Source of the DNA: Streptacidiphilus jeojiense | GTDB taxonomy: Bacteria; Actinomycetota; Actinomycetes; Streptomycetales; Streptomycetaceae | NCBI RefSeq assembly: GCF_000719095.1 | Contig: NZ_JOEH01000036.1 | Span: 3,349 to 67,348 of the forward strand | Reading direction: 5' to 3' | Length of the DNA: 64,000 bases | Part shown: positions 6,952-14,052 of the stretch, in pieces | How the letters are laid out: each line of letters begins with the position of its first letter | Numbering within the stretch: the first letter of the stretch is position 1 | The notes under the pieces: model-generated | The model's input: the letters and a program-made list of their open reading frames with translations, nothing else | What the model was told of the DNA's origin: nothing | Database searches by the model: none | Made by a program: the position numbers and the translations under genes

Positions 6952-7986
6952 TCACTTCCGACGGTTATTCTTGACTTGCCAAGTGGTCCTCGACAATTCC
7001 TCCGCCTTGCTAATTGCAAGACGTTTCACTTCGATAAGTGGTGGATACATCGTATCTACGGTGATTGGATGATCCTCCTTCTTGAGGAGGGCACCCAAAG
7101 GCCTCTTCCAGCTTGCCGGAATGCGAATTGTCCACGCCGTTGCGGACCACGCCTTCCCTGCTGCATTGCGCAACGGAAAACGGATGCTCAGGTTCGTAAT
7201 CTTGGCTAGATCCAACGGCTCCAGAGTCTTGCCGTTAAATTGCATTTGGCGTCGCGAATAACTGGCAATCAGGCCGCCCACAAGAAAACACCCTTGCTGC
7301 GCCCGCATTCGAGGATCGAGATCCTTTGGGTCGGCAACTGCCACGCGCCCAGTCCAACTCGACTTTGCGTACTGCTCACCGCGGGCGGCGTCTGCCCACT
7401 CCAGGCATCGCTGGGCGTCCAAGTAGAAGATGTCTGCCGCGTCGCTGGACTTGCGGTGGAGCTGGATTACGAACAGCCGGCCGTCCAGGTCGTGATTCTG
7501 ATCCACGGCAAAGAATAGAGCCTCAAAGGGAGCTTTCGAGACATCGATAAGCCTTGTGGGAATCCCGTGATGCTGCATGAGTCCCAAGAGCTGGCCATCG
7601 GTCATTAGTCGCCCAAGGCCCTGGCTTCTCATCACTCGCAGGATATCCGCCTCCGTTCTTGCCATCCGATGCTCCGTCACCCTGGTGACCGAGTTTTGGA
7701 GAATCCGAAAGAGACTTGACGAGAGTCCGTGATCCGCGTTGGATTGCCCGCGATAAAAGACGCTTTCAACTGGTGGCGACGGTAGAGCGAGAGACCCGCC
7801 ATCCAAGGGGTCTCTCGCCCCGGCTTTGAGCCATTCCCAGAGGCTCTGAAATGTCCCGTCCAATCCAATCTTTGAATTAATCTCGCGCTCTGCGAAAAAC
7901 TCCCCTGCAAGATTGTTGCTGACCGCATCGCCATCTGGCGAAGACCCTCGATTGTTACCAGTGGCAGGGTGCGAATCGTTAGCCAT
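6952..7986 (-). CDS. FRG domain-containing protein
   Basis: A 344-residue protein. The FRG domain spans about residues 72-175, with the eponymous motif as FYRGQ (77-81), an LFR segment and the conserved LMQHHGIPTRLIDVS block (136-150) followed by FEALFFAV. FRG domains are found in phage and defence-associated proteins; their biochemical activity is not settled. The N-terminal 45 residues are polar and probably disordered, and the C-terminal 150 residues are unassigned. The ATG at 7986 leaves 159 bp to the divergent Shedu gene start, room for two promoters. The coding region is visibly richer in A/T than its chromosomal surroundings, consistent with horizontal acquisition. Its divergent pairing with a Shedu nuclease suggests functional linkage, but this is inference. 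Confidence 0.82.
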   Translation of the reverse strand: MANDSHPATGNNRGSSPDGDAVSNNLAGEFFAEREINSKIGLDGTFQSLWEWLKAGARDPLDGGSLALPSPPVESVFYRGQSNADHGLSSSLFRILQNSVTRVTEHRMARTEADILRVMRSQGLGRLMTDGQLLGLMQHHGIPTRLIDVSKAPFEALFFAVDQNHDLDGRLFVIQLHRKSSDAADIFYLDAQRCLEWADAARGEQYAKSSWTGRVAVADPKDLDPRMRAQQGCFLVGGLIASYSRRQMQFNGKTLEPLDLAKITNLSIRFPLRNAAGKAWSATAWTIRIPASWKRPLGALLKKEDHPITVDTMYPPLIEVKRLAISKAEELSRTTWQVKNNRRK

Positions 7987-8145
7987 AACCGGAGCTTAAG
8001 TCGGTCGGCAGGCTGATGCAGGTCGGTGAGGGCCAACAGGCGAAGGCCTGTCTCCGGGGAGGGCGCCCCGAACGGACGACTCCTGGCCGCCTCTCGGCGC
8101 GCTTCGGTGCGGAGTTTCCCGGACTTGGCCCCTCGCGGGCAGCCG

Positions 8146-9087
8146 ATGCTGCAAGATCTGCACGTGGCAGACTATCGGCGGCGCACCGTCTCGCGGGTTG
8201 TGGTTCAGCAGGCATTCGGGCTAGCAGGAGGGCGGTGTTCCTTCCCAGGCTGTCAGCCTGTGACTCTCGACAATGGCCTACCCCTCGTTGAGGTCGCGTT
8301 CATAGCGGGAGGGTTTCCCGGCGCAGTCAGGCACGAGCCCGACTTGACTTTCGAAGACGAAACCTCAGTCGAGAACATTATCGCCCTCTGCCCCACTCAC
8401 CATGCCCTAATCGATCGCAATCCGGAGAATTTCCCAATATCCGCCCTGCGGAGCATGCGCGCAGCTCATCTAGAACGAGTGAGGCGCGGCCTGGGTTCGG
8501 ATTCCGTCAGGGTCACAACTTCGCGCCTTCTAGAGGCGCTAGAAATTTGGAACCACGAGCGGGGAAATTCGCGAGAAGAATTCTGGCAGACATTCTTCTC
8601 GGAGCGCCCAGAAGTTCTAGCAGTCGCCCTGGAGGGGCGAGCATACACCTTGCGAAGCAAGTGCTACGTAGGGGGGAAATCGGTGGATAACACCGGCGGT
8701 AACCTCCTCGATTTTATGGCCCACCATAATGGAAACGTAGCCCTCCTTGAGATCAAGACGCCTAAATCTCCCTTGCTCTCAACTTCAAGCTATCGAGAAA
8801 ATGTCCACGCGCCCTCTCGCGAGCTTTCAGGAGCGTCAGTACAGGTGCTGGAGTACCGCCACAGCTTGCTGTCAAATCTCCCCGCTCTGTCTTTTCAGAC
8901 CCCCGGCCTGCGGGCGGCCCATCCAGTGAGCATGGTAATCATCGGAGATGTGGAACGGGAGCAGATGAATGAGAACCAGTGGCGCTCCTTTGAACTCTTC
9001 CGCACTTCGCTTCGAGACGTGCGAATAATTACCTATGATGAGATATTTGCGGGAATCTCGATGCTCACAGAAGCCCTATCAGATTAA
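8146..9087 (+). CDS. Shedu-type (DUF4263) nuclease with N-terminal HNH-like zinc finger
   Basis: A 313-residue two-domain protein. The N-terminal domain has an HNH-like treble clef: C31-x4-C36 and CPTHH at 82-86, followed by ALID. The position normally occupied by the catalytic His (A-H-I) is A51-F52-I53, so this domain is probably structural or a sensor rather than a nuclease. The C-terminal domain (about 143-313) matches SduA/DUF4263. It has an EFWQTFF entry helix, NLLDF with Asp189, LLEIK with Glu202 and Lys204 (a PD-(D/E)xK core), then a conserved SREL...QVLEYR helix. Shedu proteins are anti-phage/anti-plasmid nucleases. The ATG at 8146 has no strong ribosome binding site; the GTG at 8164 or an upstream GTG at 8026 are alternatives. 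It is divergent from the FRG gene. Confidence 0.83.
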   Translation: MLQDLHVADYRRRTVSRVVVQQAFGLAGGRCSFPGCQPVTLDNGLPLVEVAFIAGGFPGAVRHEPDLTFEDETSVENIIALCPTHHALIDRNPENFPISALRSMRAAHLERVRRGLGSDSVRVTTSRLLEALEIWNHERGNSREEFWQTFFSERPEVLAVALEGRAYTLRSKCYVGGKSVDNTGGNLLDFMAHHNGNVALLEIKTPKSPLLSTSSYRENVHAPSRELSGASVQVLEYRHSLLSNLPALSFQTPGLRAAHPVSMVIIGDVEREQMNENQWRSFELFRTSLRDVRIITYDEIFAGISMLTEALSD

Positions 9088-9118
9088 GCGGCCCGCATTG
9101 GTCGACCCGTCTCGCTGC

Positions 9119-9155
9119 CAGGGCCTCGGCAAAGTCCTGTGATGTCCGTCTTGGG
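9119..9155 (+). repeat. Internal IS left-end-like copy D
   Basis: CAGGGCCTCGGCAAAGTC followed by GATGTCCGT starts 31 bp after the Shedu stop codon, in the same orientation as ends E, A and B. It resembles end E most closely, and lies 193 bp before end B. Confidence 0.55.
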
Positions 9156-9182
9156 AGAGCGCCTGGTGTTGGGGCGTGCTCG

Positions 9183-9353
9183 TCAGCGCAGTGAGTGGCG
9201 CTTTTGGTGCGGCTCGGGGAGCCCGAACGTCAGCCCGTTCTCTTCGAGGGCGTCGGCGATGGTTAGCTGCTCCTTGAGGAAGAGGAAGCTGACGTCGACC
9301 GACCCCTGGGCCAGGGTTTCGGCGTAGTCGGCAGGCGTCCGGTTTGTGATCAT
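9183..9353 (-). CDS. Small outward-reading frame from the IS left end (doubtful gene)
   Basis: A 56-codon frame whose ATG overlaps the transposase stop (ATGA). Its first 14 residues ([14 protein letters not shown]) are a translation of the IS left terminal repeat; the remaining 40 residues lie outside the IS and look like ordinary coding sequence rich in Leu/Glu. It parallels the frame at 5429-5653. It may be an accidental fusion of the IS end to the 3' portion of an older gene. Confidence 0.25.
   Translation of the reverse strand: MITNRTPADYAETLAQGSVDVSFLFLKEQLTIADALEENGLTFGLPEPHQKRHSLR
9312..9350 (+). repeat. Left terminal inverted repeat of the resident ISAs1-type IS (end B)
   Basis: The 39 bp starting CAGGGTTTCGGCGTAGTCGG match the complement of 10622-10660 at 37 positions by eye. 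The last bases of the repeat lie next to the transposase stop codon. Confidence 0.85.
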
Positions 9354-10531
9354 GCGAGGCCGAGGAGCGTGAGGGGTCGGCGGGCGTCGCGTGCGTTGCG
9401 GCGGAGACCGGCGGCGATGTTCGCGACGCCGCTGAGCCGCAGGGCGCCGACGGCGAGGTTGCGCCAGGTCGCCATCGCGCGGGGCGCGTTCCCAGTTCGC
9501 AGCTGCGAGGCGTCCTCGGCGAACGTGGTGTCGCGGATGTGGTGCAGGGCCTCGATCTTCCAGTGGTCCCTGCTCAGCTGCGCGAGCTGGGCGGGACTGG
9601 CCTGCTCGGCGATCAGGCTGGTGACCGCGTAGACGGTGGCGATGGTGGTCTTGCCGGTCTTGCGGTCGGTGCGGCGGCGCTTGATCTGGACGGCCTGGCT
9701 GGCACCGGGGAAGAGCAGGTTGCTGACGGTGGCGACCTTGATCCGCCGGATCTCGGAGCGGCCGTGGCCCGTACCGCGGGTGCGGCCCTGGAGCGGGATG
9801 TCCTTCCAGGGCAGGGACTTCAGCTGCTTGCGTAGCTTCTTCTGGTTGCCCTTGACGATCGCGACGTAGTGGGCCCGGCAACCCAGCAGGTAGCTGGCGT
9901 GCTCGCGTTGGGTGTGCAGAGCGTCGCTGGTGACGACCGTCCCGGCCAGGTCCGCGATCGTGTCCAGCAGCGGCTGGAAGCAGGTGGTCTCGCCAGTCTT
10001 CTCGCCGACGTCGAGTTGGGCCAGGACCAGCCCGGTGGTGTGCTCGACCGCCGCGAACAGGTGCACCTTCCGGCCCCTCGCCCTTGCCGCACCGCGCAGG
10101 CTCTTGCCGTCCACGGACAGTCCGCGCGGCCCGGAATCGGCGGGACGGCGGTCGGCGAGCTAGCCACCCACCGCCCGGTCCAGGGCGTCACCGTCGACAC
10201 GCGCGAGCAGCTGGCGGACCGTCGCCTCCGCCGGGACCAGCTGTCGCGGCAGCACCGGATCGGGGCGCACGCCGAGCCTGTCCAACACGAACGGCGGCGC
10301 GTCCGCGATCCACTCGCCGACCGCCAGCAGCGAGGTGGCCCCGGCCAGCACCGCGCATGCGGTCAGCGCGAGGACGACGGCCAGTGCGTGCCGCACGCCG
10401 CGTGGGTTGCGCGGGTCCGGCACCTGGGCCAGCCGCTCCAGCAGGCCGGGCACCTCCCCGGGGCCGATCTCGGGTCGCTCGCGGAGCTGGTCAAGGGCAG
10501 GCAGGATCAGCGATGATGCGTCGGCAGGCAC
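9350..10531 (-). pseudogene. ISAs1-family transposase interrupted by an amber codon
   Basis: The reading frame runs from ATG 10531 to TGA 9350 and would give 393 residues, the usual size of ISAs1 transposases. Codon 124 (10160-10162) is TAG, in the middle of VGG-stop-LADRRP, where relatives usually have Trp (AIGAWLA), so TGG to TAG is the likely change. There is no frameshift. Downstream the DDE residues are all present: Asp in VDGKSLRG (about 141), Asp in TSDALHT (about 203) and Glu in [12 protein letters not shown] (about 327). An internal GTG at 10114 could restart a fragment lacking the N-terminal domain. The nonsense change should make this copy immobile unless suppressed. Confidence 0.88.
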
Positions 10532-10621
10532 GGTCTTCCAGGCAGGTCACGGGGCGTCGAGAACTCCATGATCTTGGAAGCCCGTGCCTGTCCTGCTTCC
10601 ACCCCCACCACCCAACGAACC

Positions 10622-10660
10622 ATCACGAACCGGACGCCTGCCGACTACGCCGAAGCCCTG
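10622..10660 (-). repeat. Right terminal inverted repeat (end C)
   Basis: Read on the minus strand it starts CAGGGCTTCGGCGTAGTCGG. It is the common right end of the small IS (with end B) and of the whole 5.2-kb transposon (with end E). Confidence 0.85.
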
Positions 10661-10670
10661 GGTCGCATGG
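10661..10670. repeat. Target-site duplication, right copy (GGTCGCATGG)
   Basis: Identical to 5442-5451; see the transposon entry. Confidence 0.9.
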
Positions 10671-10805
10671 CAGCCCGACAGATTCATCGAACGAGCCCGA
10701 TTGGCCAACGGCGTGGGCGACTTCGCGGAGCGGTGCGAGCAGTTCATGCGACAGTTCCCGAGCCTCAACGGCTGGCCGAGGAACCGATCCTCTGACGACG
10801 CGTAG
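10671..10805 (+). pseudogene. Hypothetical gene, 3' part, split by transposon
   Basis: This continues the frame that breaks off at 5451: 44 codons ending in TAG at 10803-10805, including FIERARL, a FAE helix and FMRQFPSLNGWP. The join across the duplicated GGTCGCATGG is in frame (GTC GCA TGG then CAG CCC). No start codon belongs to this part. Confidence 0.7.
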
Positions 10806-11191
10806 CCTCTGCTCCCGTGACTACTGATGATCTCCGCGCTGCGGCGCTCTACTGAACGCTAAAGGCACAGCTCAGCCGCATGGTGCGAGCGACATGACGG
10901 CTGGATCCTCAGTAGCTGTCGGCATTGTTGCTGACCTGCTGCAATGCTTCGCGTATGTGCCCGCGACGCATAACCATGCCGGTGGGTCGCCACAACAGGC
11001 TTTGCGCCAGGGTGCTATGCGCACGACGCGGTCAAGGGAAGAGGGCCCGGGGCGGCCCAGCCATGTGCAACCAAAAGCAACCGACAACGAGTAATAGTCA
11101 AGACCTGTGGACGAGGTGACGTGTGGCCCACCGCTATACCTGGACCGGGTGATGTGCTTCCGGGTACTGCTGGGGCCCGGTGCATTCGGGC
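10806..11191. other. Intergenic stretch without recognisable gene
   Basis: Short frames exist on both strands, but none has a convincing ribosome binding site, codon bias or recognisable motif. No clear repeat or hairpin was seen. Confidence 0.4.
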
Positions 11192-11629
11192 TCAGCCCTG
11201 GACTGGTTCCACGTGATAGGGCTCAGCTCCGCCCAGATAGAGCATGCACCCCTTGTCCTCCTCCGCATCGAGGCTCTTCCCTGGTGGCACGACGTAGATT
11301 CCTGCAGTGGGGGCAGGCGCCCAGCCGAGGTTGCGCGGAGGGTCGTACTCCTCGTAGTGCCCCACGCACAGACGGGTCGGCGGGATGGACACTGTGCAGA
11401 CGTCTCCTGCACGCAGGGCTGGAGCGGCCGGCTCAAGGCGATATGGAACCCACTCGTGGTTGGAATCGCCCCATGGGAGGCTGAATCTCCCGTTCCAGCG
11501 GAAATTTGTGGAGTTGTCGATCGCTCCCCACGGCCATTCGAGAGTGATGTAACGCGAATCCACCGCAACCACCCGAGCACTCGCGGCTTCACAGGAGACG
11601 ATCACCTCGTCGCCGATCCGAAGAGCCAT
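11192..11629 (-). CDS. Hypothetical protein
   Basis: A 145-residue protein that I do not recognise. The start at ATG 11629 is supported by AAGGAGG 7 bp upstream; another ATG two codons earlier (11635) is possible. The sequence begins ALRIGDEVIVSCEAASARVV and looks like a small beta-rich domain with many Trp, Pro and Tyr residues. There is no signal peptide or membrane segment. It is isolated: on one side the transposon-disrupted gene, on the other transposase debris. Confidence 0.55.
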   Translation of the reverse strand: MALRIGDEVIVSCEAASARVVAVDSRYITLEWPWGAIDNSTNFRWNGRFSLPWGDSNHEWVPYRLEPAAPALRAGDVCTVSIPPTRLCVGHYEEYDPPRNLGWAPAPTAGIYVVPPGKSLDAEEDKGCMLYLGGAEPYHVEPVQG

Positions 11630-11744
11630 GGCCATCCCTCCTTGTCCGGTCGAGAAAGACTCAGAATAGGTCAAGACCTCCGCAATTGGATGGCTCCGCT
11701 TTGGCCCGGGAGACCGCCGAGGTCCGGTTGCTGTAGTCGCCCGG

Positions 11745-11909
11745 TCAAGCGACCTTCTCCGCTCGCTCAACCAGCGCACCGTAATCGAACCCGGCACCGG
11801 CGCGGACCAGTGCAACCAGGTGGGCGCCGGTGATCGCGCGCCATCGGTCCTGGGCGGACTCGACCAGCTTGAACACCATCGCCAGTGTGGCAGCCGGGCT
11901 GCCGGCGAC
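11745..11909 (-). pseudogene. IS256/Mutator-family transposase, C-terminal remnant
   Basis: About 54 residues remain, ending at TGA 11745-11747. They read AATLAMVFKLVESAQDRWR followed by an HLVALVRAGA segment, which is the characteristic C-terminus of actinomycete IS256-type transposases. The rest of the element, including the catalytic DDE core, is missing. Confidence 0.7.
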
Positions 11910-11925
11910 GCTTCACCAAAGGTCG

Positions 11926-12155
11926 TCAGCTGAGTGCGGCGGCCCGTAGGTCAAGTTCCCTGGCTGCGGGCACCGTCTTGAGCCGATTGAGACGGGCGCG
12001 CATCTCGGCGACGGCTTCGGTGACCTTGACAGAGCGAATTCCCTCAGCGGTGTCGAGGAAGTCATTCCAGGTCACCAGGGCCGCGTCGGTGTCCTAGCGA
12101 CGCAGGTGGACCTGGCCGAGGTCGGCCAGGACGATCGCACGGGTCCGGCGGCGAT
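11926..12155 (-). pseudogene. C-terminal remnant of a TPR/HTH-type regulator
   Basis: The minus-strand frame reads RTRAIVLADLGQVHLRR, an in-frame TAG (12096-12098), then DTDAALVTWNDFLDTAEGIRS and on to a TGA at 11926-11928. This looks like the last TPR repeat and C-terminal tail of the XRE-TPR regulators common in Streptomyces. The gene is truncated on its N-terminal side, where it joins the AdoHcy-hydrolase-like fragment near 12155, and the internal amber codon is a second lesion. Confidence 0.5.
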
Positions 12156-12798
12156 CCAGGCCGTGGATATCCAGCGCCAGTCGGTGGTGTTCTCCACCGA
12201 GGCACTGATGCGCGGCCGCGGCGACATCCTGCACGGCCGCACCGCCCTGGTCATCGGCTTCGGCAAGCTCGGCTCCTCCATCGCCAGGCTGCTGCACGCC
12301 AAGGGCGTCCAGGTCACCTTCTTCGACATCGACCCGGTCCGCCGCACCCAGGCCCTGTCCCAGGGGTTCGCCGTCGCCCGCGACCGCGAGCACGCCCTGA
12401 CCGGAGCCGGACTGGTGCTCTGCGCGACCGGCTCCATCGCCTTGCGAGGCGAGGACTTCCCGCACCTGCGCAACGGGGCCTATATCGCCACCGTCACCAG
12501 CAGCGAGGACGAACTGGAGCTGGCCGGTCTGCCGGAGGTCTACACCCGGGCCCGCACCGGGGAGTCCATCACCCGCTACCAGACCACCGGGCACTACTTC
12601 TATCTGATGAACAACGGAAACGCCGTCAACTTCCTGCACGGTGCTTCAGTCGGTCCGTTCATCTTCCTCGTTCAGGCGGAAATCCTCGCCGCCATCGAGA
12701 TCCTCGCCCGCGCCGACCTCAACCCCGGTATGCATGGGATCGGCGCGGACCACCGCGCCACCATTGCGGCGACCTGGCTCAACTACTTCAACAGGTGA
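12106..12798 (+). pseudogene. S-adenosyl-homocysteine hydrolase-like NAD-binding protein, N-terminally truncated
   Basis: About 220 residues resemble the NAD-binding and C-terminal part of the AdoHcyase-like oxidoreductases of actinomycetes. A Rossmann glycine motif ALVIGFGKLGSS lies near residue 46, followed by an acidic strand end (FFDIDPVRR), a CATGS segment and an MNNGNAVNFLHG block. The N-terminal substrate domain is absent: upstream of about 12155 the sequence belongs to an antisense regulator fragment. The GTG at 12106 only opens the remaining frame. Its stop overlaps the Nudix gene region, so the two were probably cotranscribed. Confidence 0.65.
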
Positions 12799-12803
12799 TC
12801 ACC

Positions 12804-13349
12804 ATGGCCATCACGGCAGAGCACATCCGCACCACCCTGACCCGCTACCTCGACCAGCACCCCGAGGAGAAGGCCGACCTCGCACCCGTCCTGGACCTCC
12901 TGGACACCGGGGCAGAGATCACCAGCCGCAAGGAGTTCCGCGGCCACGCCACCGCCGGCGCAATCCTGACCGACCCCGTCGGCAAGGTCCTGTTCATCCA
13001 CCACCTGGCTCTGAACAAGTGGCTCCTGCCCGGCGGCCACCTCGAACTCGGCGACACCACCCTCATCGGCGCGTCCCTGCGTGAACTCGCCGAGGAGACC
13101 GGCATCCGCCCCGAGCTCGTCGTCCCACTCCGGGACGAGCCCGTGCACATCGACGTTCATCCCATCCCCGCCAACCCGGCCAAGGGCGAGGGCGACCACC
13201 AGCACATCGACTTCCGCTTCGTCTTCGCCACCAACGCCGACGTCGCCGAACTCCAGGCCGAGGAAGTCACCGATGCCGCCTGGCGCAGTGCCGAGACGAT
13301 CACCGACGAGCGCCTCCGTAACAGAGTGTCCGCCGCCATCCGGCGCTGA
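12804..13349 (+). CDS. Nudix hydrolase
   Basis: A 181-residue Nudix protein. The Nudix box reads GGHLELGDTTLIGASLRELAEETG (about residues 77-100). The REL-x-EETG catalytic helix is intact; the first Glu position is Asp and the spacer is one residue longer than the textbook GX5EX7 form, which I recall in other actinomycete members. Beta strands with IHHLALNKWLLPGG precede the box, and HHLxxNxWLLPGG is typical of this subgroup. The ATG at 12804 has AGGTGA upstream; a GTG at 12795 overlapping the previous stop (GTGA) is an alternative. It follows the truncated AdoHcyase-like gene directly. Confidence 0.88.
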   Translation: MAITAEHIRTTLTRYLDQHPEEKADLAPVLDLLDTGAEITSRKEFRGHATAGAILTDPVGKVLFIHHLALNKWLLPGGHLELGDTTLIGASLRELAEETGIRPELVVPLRDEPVHIDVHPIPANPAKGEGDHQHIDFRFVFATNADVAELQAEEVTDAAWRSAETITDERLRNRVSAAIRR

Positions 13350-13534
13350 CCAGCGCGAGAGCGGCCGGACGCCTGGAAAGCAGGAAACCTTCCCAGATTC
13401 AGGCAGCTCCCACGAGTTGGAAGTTGAGATCAGCGGGAAATTTGCTGACCCCGGTCATGGCGCCAGGGGTCAGCAAGGCTGGACGGTCGGCCAGCGGCCC
13501 GGTCTGGCCTGACGCCAGCCCCGCCCGGTCCCCC

Positions 13535-13905
13535 GCGGCCGAGTCGACCTGGTGCGGATCGAGCGGCACTGGGAGGACATCCTGCGGATCATCGGCTCCA
13601 TCCACACCGGCGCGGTGCGGGCCCACAACGTGATCCGGATGCTGTCGGGCGAGGGCCGGCCCACCCCGCTGGGCGACGCGATCGCGCACTACGGGCGGAT
13701 CACCAAGACGCTGCACATCCTGCGCTCGGACTCGTGCTCAACGCCGTCGTACTCTTCGACACCCGGTACATGGATGCCGCGGTGAACCAGCTCCGCGCCG
13801 ACGGCTTCGACGTCCACGACCAGGACGTTGCCCGCCTCTCCCCATTCGTACAGCACCACGTCAACACGCTCGGTCGCTACTCGTTTCAGCTCCCTGAAAA
13901 CTACC
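13535..13905 (+). pseudogene. Tn3-family transposase remnant with internal deletion
   Basis: Two adjacent frames encode consecutive parts of the C-terminal region of a Tn3/Tn4652-type transposase. The first is RHWEDILRIIGSIHTGAVRA through GDAIAHYGRITKTLHILR (to about 13727). The second is LVLNAVVLFDTRYMDAA through SPFVQHHVNTLGRYSFQLPE (about 13733-13905). In complete relatives roughly 45 residues separate these blocks, so an internal deletion with a frame change joins them. The N-terminal two thirds are missing. Confidence 0.8.
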
Positions 13906-14052
13906 CGGAGGGCTGCGGCCTCTGCGTGACCCGGACTCCGCTGACAAGGATTGATGTCACCTGTGGGTCGGAATTCCTGCTGGGAGCATCAGTGTTTCGA
14001 TGGCCTGTGCCCAGTCCAGCAGCCGCTCGTCGCTTCCGGTGCGACTGACGCA

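Larger units (their letters stand above)
5452..10660. mobile_element. 5.2-kb ISAs1-type transposon with defence-like cargo
   Basis: The 5209-bp element begins with CAGGGC at 5452 and ends with GCCCTG at 10660. The terminal ~35 bp form an imperfect inverted repeat (about 25 of 35 positions match by eye) and the flanks are an exact 10-bp duplication. Excision of the element plus one duplication restores a single reading frame in the flanking gene, which independently supports the boundaries. It carries a GIY-YIG-like gene (-), a zinc-ribbon gene (+), an FRG-domain gene (-), an HNH-like/Shedu gene (+) and, at its right end, an ISAs1-family transposase (-) now bearing a nonsense codon. Three more left-end-like sequences lie inside (5612, 9119, 9312). 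Inference: the transposase of the 9312-10660 IS used the outer end at 5452 and carried the intervening genes along. Confidence 0.85.
9312..10660 (-). mobile_element. ISAs1-family insertion sequence, 1349 bp
   Basis: The IS is delimited by near-perfect 39-bp inverted repeats beginning CAGGG and contains a single transposase gene, which is the normal size and organisation for the ISAs1 family. The bases left of 9312 (ACCCCTGGGC) do not match the bases right of 10660 (GGTCGCATGG). The IS alone is therefore not bordered by a target duplication; only the larger 5452-10660 unit is. Confidence 0.85.

Noticed and set aside
8026..8145. N-terminal extension of the Shedu protein from GTG 8026
   Set aside because: The 40 extra residues are Arg/Ser-rich without domain resemblance and would use up most of the divergent promoter region.
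5452..10660. Composite transposon flanked by two complete IS copies
   Set aside because: Only one transposase is present; the left side has terminal repeats only, so this is an IS-derived unit with an alternative end rather than a classic composite.
9302..10670. Target duplication for the 1.35-kb IS alone
   Set aside because: The decamers ACCCCTGGGC and GGTCGCATGG do not match; only the 5452-10660 unit has matching flanks.
13734..14048. Independent hypothetical gene
   Set aside because: Its N-terminal half is the Tn3 transposase C-terminus; the rest reads out of frame into the amidase 3' region.
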